A stretch of 64,000 nt of DNA from Microbacterium stercoris (GTDB taxonomy: Bacteria > Actinomycetota > Actinomycetes > Actinomycetales > Microbacteriaceae). The notes under the pieces were generated by a model that did no database searches, had not been told where the DNA came from, and was given only the letters and a program-made list of their open reading frames with translations. The translations under genes were made by a program, and so were the position numbers. Of the stretch, positions 40,731 through 49,556 are shown in pieces. Positions within the stretch are counted from its first letter, which is position 1. Every line of letters begins with the position of its first letter. The stretch lies in contig NZ_JAGFOA010000008.1 of NCBI RefSeq assembly GCF_017592545.1, positions 113,693-177,692 of the forward strand, read 5' to 3'.

Positions 40731-42923
40731 TCAGCGGAGGAGGCGCAGCTCGCGGATGACCGGTGCGCCCTGCATCGGGGCGAGACGCACCGTGGGGGAG
40801 GCGACGGGGGAGAGGTCGATCGTGGCGTGCTCCTCACCCGCGGCGATCAGCACCGCACGGGGCTCGCCGCCGCCCCAGGTGACCGCGATGACGACGGTCT
40901 CCGACGACGGGCGCACGCGGATGCGCAGCCCTCGCCCGGCGCCGTCTGGATCCCTCAGGGTCGCCGTGAGCGGGGCGCGCAGCTCGCGTCCGTGGTCGTC
41001 GCCGTCGTTCCACACCGGGCAGCCGTCGGCCGACAGCGCGTGGTCCGACTCCGGCTGCTGCTCGCCGAGGGCGATGCGGTCGATCGTGGCGCCGTCCAGG
41101 GCCAGCCGGGAGTCCTGCGCGCGCAGGGCCTCGCGGCGCCCGGGCTCCTCGATCGGCCAGTACAGCGTGTAGCGGCTGTCGTGCAGCCCGGCGAACGGCT
41201 CGAGGTCGATGACGCCGGCCGGATCCGTCGACGGCACCCGCCACGAGGCGGGGCCCGTGCGCACGACCTCCTCGGCACCGGCGGTCACCAGCGGCAGGTC
41301 GCCGAACGGGCGGAGCGGGCCCGCGGCCACGTGGCCCATCCGGCTGTCGTCGGCGCGCAGGCCCGCGAGGTCGCCCGAGTCATCCCGGGCGGCGAGGACG
41401 AACGGGCCGGCGAGGTAGGCCTGCCAGGCGGATCCGTCGGGCATCCGCTCGGCGCGCACCGTCAGCGGCACGCGGAACGAGACCACATCGCCGTCCCGCC
41501 ACTCGCGTTCGATCGTCACGGCACCGGGCGTCGTCACCGCATCGGCCGGGGCGCCGCCCACGCGCAGGTCGTCGAGGCGCCCGGCCCATCCGGGAACCCG
41601 CACGCGCAGCGGGAAGCGCGTCGGCGCATCCGCGTGCACGGTGATCCGGATCTCGTCGGAGGCCGGCAGGTCGGCCTCCACGCGCAGCCGCGCGCCGAAG
41701 CCCGCCGCGTCGAGGGTGGCGGGCACAAACAGGTTCACGCAGAGGGCGTCGCCCTCGGTGCCGAACACCCACTCGCCCATACGCGCCTGCATCTCCATGC
41801 CCGTGCCGACGCAGCACCAGAAGCACTCGCCCGCGGTGGAGTACACGCGGTAGTGCCGCGGCCGCATCGACGTGAAGTAGACGTAGCCGCCGCCCGGGTG
41901 CTGGGCCGAGAGCACGTGGTTGAACAGCGCGCGCTCGGCGTAGTCGAGCATCTCGGGGCGCATCCGGGTCTCCGCGAGCAGTCGCGTGAGCTTGAGCATG
42001 TTGTAGGTGTTGCAGGTCTCGGGGCCCTCGCGGTCCTCGATCATCGGAGTGAAGTCGGCGGGGTCGTGGAAGTGCTCGCGCACGCTGTTGCCGCCGATCG
42101 CGACGGTGCGGTGCTCGACGACGGTGCGCCAGAACGCATCGGCGGCGTCGAGCTGCTCGCCGCCCACGGCGGCGTAGCCCACGGCCTTGGGGATCTGCGT
42201 GTTCGCGTGGCGGCCGGTGAGCGCGTCGCGCCCCTCGAGCAGCGGATCCAGGATCGCGCGGTGCGAGAAGCGCCGCGCCATCGCCGCGTAGGCGTCGTCT
42301 CCGGTGAGGCTCGCCAGCAGCGCGAACGCCTCGTTCATGCCACCGAACTCGGTGTCGAGCATGGCCTCGAAGGCCTCGTCGTTGATGTCGGCCGCGATGC
42401 CGAGCCACCAGTCGGCCAGTCGCGTCGCCACGCCCAGTGCGCGGGGATCACCCGCCACGACGTGCGCGTCGATCAGCCCCTGGAACGTCTTGTGCAGGTT
42501 GTACCAGGGCACCCAGTGCGTGTGCGATCCGAACTCGCGGGCGGCCGCGATGCCGCCATCGCGGAGGTCTTCGAACAGCGCCGCGCCTCCGGGCACGCCG
42601 CCGATCCACCCCGTGCCGAGCGCGCTCTGTGCCCGCTCGAGCTCGCCCACCGCGTAGCCGAGGCGCTCGAGCGTGCGCGGGTCGCCGGTCGCGGCGTGCA
42701 GGTGCGCCAGGGCCGAGAGCCAGTGTCCGAGCGTGTGGCCGTCGAGGCCGGAGTCCTCCCAGTTGCCGTACGACGGGGCCTTCGGTTCGAGCCCGGCCTC
42801 CCGCAGGAACGGCGCGAGCAGGCGGTCGGCGTCGTGGCTCAGCACGGTGTCGAGATCGGCCTGCAGGGCGACGGCGAACGGACCGCCCGTCAGGCGCACC
42901 GCGTCGGCGGGGAAGGACTTCAT
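40731..42923 (-). CDS. GH127-family beta-L-arabinofuranosidase (DUF1680)
   Basis: A 730-residue cytoplasmic glycoside hydrolase that should release beta-L-arabinofuranose from arabino-oligosaccharides. The metal and nucleophile set of GH127 is visible: Glu302 and Cys304 in GPETCNTYNMLK, and Cys370-Cys371 in CFWCCVGTGME, matching Glu338, Cys340, Cys417 and Cys418 of the studied bifidobacterial enzyme (four-ligand zinc site with a catalytic Cys). An N-terminal (alpha/alpha)6 barrel is followed by two C-terminal beta-sandwich domains (from about 430). No signal peptide. ATG preceded by GGGAG; upstream lies an operator-like site shared with the importer. Confidence 0.9.
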   Translation of the reverse strand: MKSFPADAVRLTGGPFAVALQADLDTVLSHDADRLLAPFLREAGLEPKAPSYGNWEDSGLDGHTLGHWLSALAHLHAATGDPRTLERLGYAVGELERAQSALGTGWIGGVPGGAALFEDLRDGGIAAAREFGSHTHWVPWYNLHKTFQGLIDAHVVAGDPRALGVATRLADWWLGIAADINDEAFEAMLDTEFGGMNEAFALLASLTGDDAYAAMARRFSHRAILDPLLEGRDALTGRHANTQIPKAVGYAAVGGEQLDAADAFWRTVVEHRTVAIGGNSVREHFHDPADFTPMIEDREGPETCNTYNMLKLTRLLAETRMRPEMLDYAERALFNHVLSAQHPGGGYVYFTSMRPRHYRVYSTAGECFWCCVGTGMEMQARMGEWVFGTEGDALCVNLFVPATLDAAGFGARLRVEADLPASDEIRITVHADAPTRFPLRVRVPGWAGRLDDLRVGGAPADAVTTPGAVTIEREWRDGDVVSFRVPLTVRAERMPDGSAWQAYLAGPFVLAARDDSGDLAGLRADDSRMGHVAAGPLRPFGDLPLVTAGAEEVVRTGPASWRVPSTDPAGVIDLEPFAGLHDSRYTLYWPIEEPGRREALRAQDSRLALDGATIDRIALGEQQPESDHALSADGCPVWNDGDDHGRELRAPLTATLRDPDGAGRGLRIRVRPSSETVVIAVTWGGGEPRAVLIAAGEEHATIDLSPVASPTVRLAPMQGAPVIRELRLLR

Positions 42924-42966
42924 CGTGGCTCCCGGAAAGGCATGAACGGCGCCGAGGCCGGAGAGC

Positions 42967-42980
42967 TTCAGCGTTGTCAA
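42967..42980 (-). promoter_or_regulatory. LacI-type operator candidate upstream of the GH127 gene
   Basis: On the minus strand TTGACAACGCTGAA matches TTGCCAACGCTGAA upstream of the arabino-oligosaccharide importer (45083) at 13 of 14 positions. It lies 44 bases before the GH127 start. Two LacI regulators are encoded in the same locus. Confidence 0.6.
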
Positions 42981-43031
42981 AGTCAAGATACATCGCGGTG
43001 AGGCCGCCGGGGGCGCAAACCTCCCCGGCAG

Positions 43032-43037
43032 TACTCT
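43032..43037 (+). promoter_or_regulatory. -10 box for the LacI pair, leaderless
   Basis: TACTCT lies six bases before the ATG at 43044, so transcription would begin at the start codon. No ribosome site is seen. Confidence 0.45.
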
Positions 43038-43043
43038 GATCGG

Positions 43044-44036
43044 ATGGCGGTGACGATGGCGGATGTGGCGCGCGAAGCCGGCGTGTCGCTCAAGACCGTC
43101 TCCCGCGTCGTCAACCGCGAACCGCACACGAGGCCCGAGGTGGTCGAGCGCGTGACACGCGCGATCGCGGAGCTCGGCTGGGTCGCCCACGGCGGCGCAC
43201 GGGCCATGCGCACCGGCCGCACCGGCCGCATCGCGATCGCGGTGTCCTCGCTCGCCAACCCGACCACGACCATGCTGGTCGAGGCGCTCGTGGCCGAGGC
43301 GGGCCGTCGTGGTCTCACCGTCGGCCTCGAGCCCACGCACGACGACCCCGAGCGCGCCGAGCGCGTGCTGGCGGCGTGCGGGCGTCTCTACGACGGCGTG
43401 CTCGTGCTGGGCGGCGCGGCCGCCGGGGTGTCTCTCGCGGGCGTCGGCGGCACGGTCGTCACCGTGCAGGGCGCGCGGCGCGGGCCGGATCACCTCGGAT
43501 CCGACCTCGACGCGGCCGCTGGCGTGCTCGTGCGCCACGTCGCCACCATGCGCCGTCGCCGGGTTGTGCTGCTCGGCGTCGAGCGCGCGAGCGACGCCGA
43601 GGCGGACGCCACCGCCGTCACGCTCGTCGACGCCGTGGCCCGTGCGCTCGCGGAGCCGCCCGTCGCCGTGCTCACGGTGGCGGAGGGCACGCGCGAGGCC
43701 GGCGCGGCGGCGGCCGAGACGCTGCTCGGCGACCATCCCGACGCCGACGCGGTGCTGTGCGAGACCGACGAGATCGCCCTCGGGCTCTTGTCTGCCCTCG
43801 CGCGGCGCGGGGTGCCGCTGCCGGGTCGCATCGCGATCACGGGCTTCGGTGCGACCGAGGACGGGCGGTACACCACCCCGAGCCTGACCACCGTGGATCC
43901 GGGCTATCCGCTGCTCGCTCGCGAGGCCTTCGACGTGCTCGATGCCCGCCTGGCAGGGCGCCCGGCCGAAGCGCGCCGCCCGACTCCCATCGAGCTGATC
44001 CGGCGCGAGTCCACCCTGGGAACGGTGCTCGGATGA
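43044..44036 (+). CDS. LacI-family transcriptional regulator
   Basis: A 330-residue repressor: helix-turn-helix MADVAREAGVSLKTVSRVVN (about 5-24), hinge, and a periplasmic-binding-protein fold (RIAIAVSSLANPTTTMLVEA; DADAVLCETDEIALGLLSAL; ITGFGATEDGRYTTPSLTTV). It is followed in ATGA overlap by a second LacI gene and is divergent from the GH127 gene. Ligand likely an arabinose-containing sugar by context; which of the two regulators controls which promoter is not decided. Confidence 0.94.
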   Translation: MAVTMADVAREAGVSLKTVSRVVNREPHTRPEVVERVTRAIAELGWVAHGGARAMRTGRTGRIAIAVSSLANPTTTMLVEALVAEAGRRGLTVGLEPTHDDPERAERVLAACGRLYDGVLVLGGAAAGVSLAGVGGTVVTVQGARRGPDHLGSDLDAAAGVLVRHVATMRRRRVVLLGVERASDAEADATAVTLVDAVARALAEPPVAVLTVAEGTREAGAAAAETLLGDHPDADAVLCETDEIALGLLSALARRGVPLPGRIAITGFGATEDGRYTTPSLTTVDPGYPLLAREAFDVLDARLAGRPAEARRPTPIELIRRESTLGTVLG

Positions 44037-45022
44037 CGCGCCCCACGCTCGACGACGTCGCCCGCGAGGCGGGCTGCTCGGCGAAGACCGTGTCCAACGT
44101 CGTGCTCGGCCGACCGGGCGCATCGGCCGCGACGCGCGCCCGCGTCGAGCAGGCGATCGCGCGCCTCGGCTACGTCGCCGACCCCTCCGGCCGTCAGCTC
44201 GCCTCCGGGCGCACGGGCCGCATCGCGGTGGTCGTGCCGGATCTGCACCAGCCGTACTTCGCCGAGACCGCCGAACGGCTCATCCTCGAGATCGAGCGGG
44301 CGGGGATGAGCTCGACGCTCGTCATCGCGGGCGACCAGGAGAGCGAGCTGCGGGCGGTGGCATCGGCGCAGGATGTCGACGGGGTCATCGTCTGCCCCCA
44401 CTGGCTGCGCGACGACCTGTTCGACCGATCCCCGCCGAGCCGCCCGACCGTGCAGCTCGGATCGGGCCCGACGCGGGTGTTCGACAGGGTGGTGATGGGC
44501 GAGTACGAGGGCTTCCGCCGGCTCACGTCGCACCTGCTCGGGCAGGGGCGCCGCCGGATCGCCCTGATCTGGACGGGTGCCGAGGGGGTCGCCCCCGAGG
44601 GTGCGCGCTACGAGGGCTACCGCGACGCCCTCGAGGAGGCGGGCGTCGCGCTCGATCCGGGTCTGATCGCCTTCGGCTCCGACTGGGATCGCCGCGCCTC
44701 CGGGTTCGAGGCGATGATCGCGCTGCTGGCCTCGGGACGGCGCTTCGATGCGGTGCTGTGTGTCAATGACGCGATGGCCATCGGCGCGATGCGCGCACTG
44801 CGCATGCGGGGCGTGCGTGTTCCCGGCGATGTCGCCGTCACGGGCTTCGACGACACCGTCGAGGGCGCGCATCTTGTGCCCTCGCTGACCTCGGTCAGCC
44901 CGCGCACGGGCGAGATGGCGGCCACCGCGGTGCGGCTGCTGCGCGAGCGCGTCGAGGGCGAGAGCGGCCCGCCGCGCGAGGTGCTGGTCGGCGTCGACCT
45001 CATCGTGCGCGACTCCGGCTGA
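44033..45022 (+). CDS. LacI-family transcriptional regulator
   Basis: A 329-residue regulator: HTH LDDVAREAGCSAKTVSNVVL (about 5-24), hinge GRQLASGRTGRIA, and a ligand domain with MRGVRVPGDVAVTGFDDTVE (about 260-279) and PSLTSVSPRTGEMAATAV, all typical. The recognition helix differs from that of the first LacI (SAKTVSNVV against SLKTVSRVV), so the two probably read different operators. ATGA overlap with the first gene; the importer genes follow 144 bases downstream. Confidence 0.94.
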   Translation: MTRPTLDDVAREAGCSAKTVSNVVLGRPGASAATRARVEQAIARLGYVADPSGRQLASGRTGRIAVVVPDLHQPYFAETAERLILEIERAGMSSTLVIAGDQESELRAVASAQDVDGVIVCPHWLRDDLFDRSPPSRPTVQLGSGPTRVFDRVVMGEYEGFRRLTSHLLGQGRRRIALIWTGAEGVAPEGARYEGYRDALEEAGVALDPGLIAFGSDWDRRASGFEAMIALLASGRRFDAVLCVNDAMAIGAMRALRMRGVRVPGDVAVTGFDDTVEGAHLVPSLTSVSPRTGEMAATAVRLLRERVEGESGPPREVLVGVDLIVRDSG

Positions 45023-45082
45023 CCCGAGCCGGTTCCCGGGCAGGTGCCCATGCGTGCTCGCATGCCAATTTCTGTCTTGTCG

Positions 45083-45112
45083 TTGCCAACGCTGAATCAA
45101 CCTCCCTATGCT
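45083..45112 (+). promoter_or_regulatory. importer promoter with overlapping LacI operator
   Basis: TTGCCA (45083-45088) and TATGCT (45107-45112), spaced by 18 bases, form a plausible promoter. TTGCCAACGCTGAA (45083-45096), with a CGTTGCCAACG palindrome (45081-45091), covers the -35 box and repeats the element upstream of the GH127 gene. Confidence 0.65.
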
Positions 45113-45166
45113 GACCCGCGGGACGACCGGGGCTGGTCGGCTCTGCACCAGATCGAGGAGGATTCA

Positions 45167-46804
45167 GTGCTCTCATTCACGTTCCGTGAACCGACGGCCC
45201 GGCGCCGCGGCATCGCGGTGGCGGCCACGGTCGCCCTCTCATCGCTCGCCCTCACGGCCTGCACCGGCGGCGGATCCGGCGAGGGCGGTGGCGGGGAGGC
45301 GGGAGCGCTGCAGGTGCTCGTCATCAAGCACCCGCTGACGCAGGACATGGCCAAGATGCAGTGGGCCAAGGATCTCGAGGAGGAGATCGGCGTGCCCATC
45401 GAGTGGCAGGAGGTGTCGGCCGACTGGGACCAGAAGAAGTCGACGATCCTCGCCTCCGGCGACATCCCCGACCTCATCGTCGGCACCAACGCGATCACCG
45501 ACTCCGACCTCGCCACCTACGGGTCGCTGTTCGAGGACCTCGCCCCCCACCTCGACGACGACGCCCTCCCCAACGTGGCGGGCATGTTCGAGGCCCAGCC
45601 TCTGCTGAAGCAGATGGCGACGCAGGCCGACGGCCAGATCTACAGCGTGCCCGGCTACAAGCGGTTCTGGCCCGAGACGGTGACGCACCAGTACATCAAC
45701 CAGCAGTGGCTCGACAATCTCGGCCTCGCGGTGCCCACCACCTGGGACGAGCTGTTCGACGTGCTCGTCGCCTTCAAGGAGGAGGACGCGAACGGCGACG
45801 GAGACCCGAACGACGAGATCCCGTGGGACTGGAGCCCCGTCGGCACGGGCGGCTTCGGCTACTTCCAGCCCACGGTCATGCTCGGCAGCCTCGGCCTGCC
45901 GATCGCCAGCGGCGGAGGCGCGGGCTACTTCCTGGAGGACGGCACGGTCGGCAACTTCCTCGTCGACGACCGCTACCGCGAGCTCATGGAGTTCCTGCAC
46001 AAGGCCTACGCCGCGGGGCTGATCTCCGAGGAGGTCATGACCCACGACTACTCCGCCTACCAGTCCACCGCCCGCGGTGAGGGCGACACCGCCAAGGTCG
46101 GCTTCAGCTGGGGATGGACCGCATCCGACCGCTTCGGCGCACAGCTCGCGCCGCAGTACACCGCCACCGCGCCGCTGCAGGCGGAGGCCGGCCAGAGCGA
46201 GCCCGTCGCCTGGAGCTACGACGGCTACGGCGAGAACTTCCCCGCCAACCAGATCGCGATGTCGGCTCGCTCCGACAACAAGGAGGCCGCGCTCGCCGCG
46301 ATCGACGCGTTCTACGACCAGGACATGTCGATCCAGGTGCTGTTCGGCGACATCGGCCCGAACATCGAGAAGGTCGATGACTCGACCTACACGGTGCTGC
46401 CGCCGGCCGACGGCACCAGCGACCCGTCGACGTGGAAGTGGACCTCGTCGCTCGCGGACAACGGACCCATGTGGATCCGGGACGACATCGAGGTCGAGCT
46501 GCCGACCGACCTGCAGGAGGCGCGCGATCAGGCCGTCCCGCTCGCGGACGCGATCGCGAACATCGACCTGGAGGAGGACGTCTATCCGTTCCAGTTCATC
46601 AAGATGAGCGCCGAGGACCTCAACACGATCTCGCTGAACAACACGACGATCCTCAACCTCACGCAGACGAAGTTCGCCGAGTGGCTGACCCAGGGCGGCA
46701 TCGAGGAGCAGTGGGACGACTACGTCGCCCAGGTCGAGGGCGCGGGTCTCACGCAGAACGTCGAGATCCACCAGAAGTACTACGACGAGTTCGCCGCCGG
46801 ATGA
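45167..46804 (+). CDS. extracellular sugar-binding lipoprotein (LplA type)
   Basis: Binding component of a carbohydrate ABC importer. The 545-residue length and layout are those of LplA-type binding proteins. Lipoprotein signal with lipobox LTAC (Cys about 34) followed by a Gly/Ser/Glu linker. The mature part has DWDQKKSTILASGDIPDLI (about 89-107) and QADGQIYSVPGYKRFWPETV typical of the family. GTG start five bases after GGAGG. ATGA overlap with the first permease. The locus suggests arabino-oligosaccharides as substrate. Confidence 0.92.
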   Translation: MLSFTFREPTARRRGIAVAATVALSSLALTACTGGGSGEGGGGEAGALQVLVIKHPLTQDMAKMQWAKDLEEEIGVPIEWQEVSADWDQKKSTILASGDIPDLIVGTNAITDSDLATYGSLFEDLAPHLDDDALPNVAGMFEAQPLLKQMATQADGQIYSVPGYKRFWPETVTHQYINQQWLDNLGLAVPTTWDELFDVLVAFKEEDANGDGDPNDEIPWDWSPVGTGGFGYFQPTVMLGSLGLPIASGGGAGYFLEDGTVGNFLVDDRYRELMEFLHKAYAAGLISEEVMTHDYSAYQSTARGEGDTAKVGFSWGWTASDRFGAQLAPQYTATAPLQAEAGQSEPVAWSYDGYGENFPANQIAMSARSDNKEAALAAIDAFYDQDMSIQVLFGDIGPNIEKVDDSTYTVLPPADGTSDPSTWKWTSSLADNGPMWIRDDIEVELPTDLQEARDQAVPLADAIANIDLEEDVYPFQFIKMSAEDLNTISLNNTTILNLTQTKFAEWLTQGGIEEQWDDYVAQVEGAGLTQNVEIHQKYYDEFAAG

Positions 46805-47781
46805 CGACGACGCGCCTCGTGACGACCCTGCCGCCGGAAGGCGGCAGGGTCCGTCCCCCGTCCTGGATCCCGCGGCGCGGCGGCCGCCGGCTCAAGTCCG
46901 CTCACGGGTGGCAGCTGTGGGTGATGCTCGCGCCGGCCGTGGCCTTCACGGTGCTGTTCGCCTACGTGCCGATGTACGGCATCCAGCTCGCCTTCCGCGA
47001 GTTCGACTTCGCCAAGGGCATCACCGGCGGCGACTGGGTGGGCCTGAAGTACTTCATCCAGTTCTTCGAGTCGCCGATGTTCTGGACGCTGATGCGCAAC
47101 ACGGTCGTCATCAGCCTCACGACCCTGGTGGTCGGCTTCATCGCCCCGATCCTGCTCGCCCTGATCGTCAACCAGGTCGCCCACGCGCGGGCCAAGCGGC
47201 TGGTGCAGACGGTCACGTACATGCCGCACTTCATCTCGATCGTTGTGATCGTCGGCATGCTGCAGGTCTTCCTGTCGCCGTCCACGGGCATCCTGACGCG
47301 CCTGTTCGAGCTGTTCGGCGCGACCGACGTCAACGTGCTGGGTGACCCCGGGGCGTTTGTGCCGCTCTACGTGATCTCCGACGTCTGGCAGCACTGCGGA
47401 TGGAACAGCATCATCTACCTCGCCGCCCTCTCGAGCGTCGACCCGCAGCTGTACGAGGCCGCGAAGATCGACGGCGCGCACCGGTTCCAGGTGATCCGCC
47501 ACGTCGACATCCCGGCGCTCGTGCCGACGATGGTCGTGCTGCTGATCCTCAACATGGGCGGGGTGCTGGCGACGGGCTTCGAGAAGATCTACCTGATGCA
47601 GAACCCGCTGAATCTGCCGGTCTCCGAGGTCATCGCGACCTACGTCTACAAGATCGGAATCCTCAGCAGTCAGTTCAGCTACTCGACCGCGATCGGCCTG
47701 TTCAACACCGTCATCAACTTCCTGTTCCTGGTCGGCGCGAATCAGATCGCCAAACGCGTCTCGAACACAAGCCTGTGGTGA
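46801..47781 (+). CDS. sugar ABC transporter permease (LplB type)
   Basis: A 326-residue permease with about six helices and an EAA loop EAAKIDGAHRFQVIRHVDIP (about 220-239). The start VMLAPAVAFTVLFAYVPMYG after an Arg-rich tail is typical of LplB. It pairs with the second permease to form the membrane channel for the binding protein encoded upstream. Its ATG overlaps the binding-protein stop. The ATPase for this importer is not in the locus; actinobacteria often use a shared MsiK-type ATPase elsewhere. Confidence 0.94.
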   Translation: MTTTRLVTTLPPEGGRVRPPSWIPRRGGRRLKSAHGWQLWVMLAPAVAFTVLFAYVPMYGIQLAFREFDFAKGITGGDWVGLKYFIQFFESPMFWTLMRNTVVISLTTLVVGFIAPILLALIVNQVAHARAKRLVQTVTYMPHFISIVVIVGMLQVFLSPSTGILTRLFELFGATDVNVLGDPGAFVPLYVISDVWQHCGWNSIIYLAALSSVDPQLYEAAKIDGAHRFQVIRHVDIPALVPTMVVLLILNMGGVLATGFEKIYLMQNPLNLPVSEVIATYVYKIGILSSQFSYSTAIGLFNTVINFLFLVGANQIAKRVSNTSLW

Positions 47782-47786
47782 GCCTC

Positions 47787-48698
47787 ATGTCCCGTCTGTC
47801 CCGCCTTCGCCGCCAGCGTCCGATGGACGTCTTCTTCACCGCGATCGTCGTCACCCTGTGCACGCTCGTGGTGGTCGTCACGGTGTACCCGCTGTTCTTC
47901 GTCGTGATCGCATCCATCTCGGATCCGGCCCGCGTCGCCACGGGAGACGTCGTCTTCTTCCCGCGCGACATCAGCTGGTTCGGCTACGAGCAGATCTTCG
48001 CCGACGAGCGCATCTGGGTCGGCTACCGCAACACGCTGCTCTACAGCTTCGTCGGCACCGCGCTGAACCTCGTGGTCACGATGCCCGCGGCGTACGCGCT
48101 CTCGCGCGCGGAGTTCGTCTGGCGTCGCCCGATCATGCTGTTCTTCGCGTTCACGATGTTCTTCTCGGGCGGTCTCATCCCGACCTACCTGCTCTACAAG
48201 GACATCGGGCTGCTCGACAACTGGCTGGTGTTCATCCTCCCGTCGGCGCTGAACGTCTATAACCTGATCATCGCGAGGGCGTTCTTCGAGACGTCGCTGC
48301 CGAACGAGCTGTTCGAGGCCGCGATGATCGACGGCGCTTCGTACTTCCAGTTCTTCCTGCGGATCGCGCTGCCGCTGTCGAAGGCGATCATCGCGGTCAT
48401 CGCGCTGTACTACCTCGTGCAGCACTGGAACGACTTCTTCACCGGCCTGATCTTCGTGCGCGACGCCGACAAGCAGCCACTGCAGATCGTGCTGCGCGAC
48501 ATCCTGCTGTCGAACCAGGCGTTCGCCGGCGGAGCGGGCGGGTCGGGCGGATCCGGGGGCGGCGAGTACGGGCAGAAGTTCGCGGATCAGATCAAGTACG
48601 GCGTGATCGTCGTCTCGACGCTGCCGCTGATCATCCTGTATCCGTTCCTTCAGCGCTACTTCGACAAGGGCGTCATGATCGGATCGGTCAAGGGATGA
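47787..48698 (+). CDS. sugar ABC transporter permease (YtcP type)
   Basis: A 303-residue permease with about six helices and EAA loop EAAMIDGASYFQFFLRIALP (about 185-204). A Gly/Ser-rich insert (GGAGGSGGSGGGEYG, about 253-267) precedes the last helices. The carbohydrate-type pairing with the previous gene is standard. An earlier in-frame GTG (47778) gives a GTGA overlap and three extra residues, and could be the real start. It ends in ATGA overlap with the DUF624 gene. Confidence 0.93.
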   Translation: MSRLSRLRRQRPMDVFFTAIVVTLCTLVVVVTVYPLFFVVIASISDPARVATGDVVFFPRDISWFGYEQIFADERIWVGYRNTLLYSFVGTALNLVVTMPAAYALSRAEFVWRRPIMLFFAFTMFFSGGLIPTYLLYKDIGLLDNWLVFILPSALNVYNLIIARAFFETSLPNELFEAAMIDGASYFQFFLRIALPLSKAIIAVIALYYLVQHWNDFFTGLIFVRDADKQPLQIVLRDILLSNQAFAGGAGGSGGSGGGEYGQKFADQIKYGVIVVSTLPLIILYPFLQRYFDKGVMIGSVKG

Positions 48699-49396
48699 CC
48701 GCGCCGACCGTCAGCCGGCAGGAGGATCGATCCGGATCCGGATCCGGATCCGGTTCCGGTTCCGGAGTGGGGCGTCTGCTCGCGATGCACCTGCGGGTCG
48801 CCGAGGTGCTGCTGCGGCTGGTGCAGCTGCACGTGCTGTGGCTGGGGTGGGCGCTGCGCGGCGGCGTGGTGCTCGGGGTGTTCCCGGCCACGGCGGCCGT
48901 GGCCGCGATCGCGCGAGCCGACGCGCGGGGACGCTCGGGGGAGGGGTGGCGCGAGCTGCGGCGGGAGTTCGCCGGGCACTGGCGGGCGCAGTTCCGTCAC
49001 GCGAACGCGCTCGGGTGGATCCTCGCGGCGGCGGGCGCGGTGGTGCTGGTCGAGGAGCGCGTGATGCGCGCGGCCGGTGACGGCGGGCTGGGGGTGTTCG
49101 TGGCGGGGGTGCTCTGGATGCTCGGCGCGGCGGTGATCGCGATCGGGGTGCTCGTGTGGCCGCTCGCCGCGCACTTCGAGGCCCGCCCGCTCGCCGTGAT
49201 CCGGGGCGCGGTCGTGCTGATGCTCGGGCGTCCGCTCGCGGCGCTCGCGCCCCTCGGCACGGCCGCCGCGCTCGCCGCGGCCTACTACCTCGTGCCCGGG
49301 CTGATCCCCGCGTTCGGCCTCGCCGCACCCGTCTGGCTGGTCACCACGATGCTCCTGCGCACGGGCGCCCTGCCGGCGCCGTCCGATCCGGACTGA
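48695..49396 (+). CDS. DUF624 (YesL-like) membrane protein
   Basis: A 233-residue protein of the YesL family, which accompanies Lpl-type sugar importers in Gram-positives. A (Ser-Gly)6 tail (residues 13-24) and about five helices (for example LHVLWLGWALRGGVVLGVFP and ITPLAAL-like later segments) are visible. The family is believed to assist uptake or sensing of plant polysaccharides, with no fixed biochemical role. Last gene of the importer operon. Confidence 0.85.
   Translation: MTAPTVSRQEDRSGSGSGSGSGSGVGRLLAMHLRVAEVLLRLVQLHVLWLGWALRGGVVLGVFPATAAVAAIARADARGRSGEGWRELRREFAGHWRAQFRHANALGWILAAAGAVVLVEERVMRAAGDGGLGVFVAGVLWMLGAAVIAIGVLVWPLAAHFEARPLAVIRGAVVLMLGRPLAALAPLGTAAALAAAYYLVPGLIPAFGLAAPVWLVTTMLLRTGALPAPSDPD
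48731..48766 (+). repeat. hexanucleotide repeat encoding Ser-Gly units
   Basis: Six consecutive TCCGGA/TCCGGT units near the start of the DUF624 gene. The six-base unit keeps the frame, so changes in copy number only lengthen or shorten the N-terminal Ser-Gly linker. Confidence 0.9.
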
Positions 49397-49556
49397 GGCG
49401 CCGTCATCCGGGCGCAACTCCCAGCAGGTGACGGAATCCCGGATGGCGCGGAAGAAACATGGCGTCATGCGGGTTCGACGTAGAGGGCGTCCGGTGGTGA
49501 GCTTTCTTGTCACGGGTTCACACGCCCGCACCACAGCACCCTCACGAAGGATCCTC

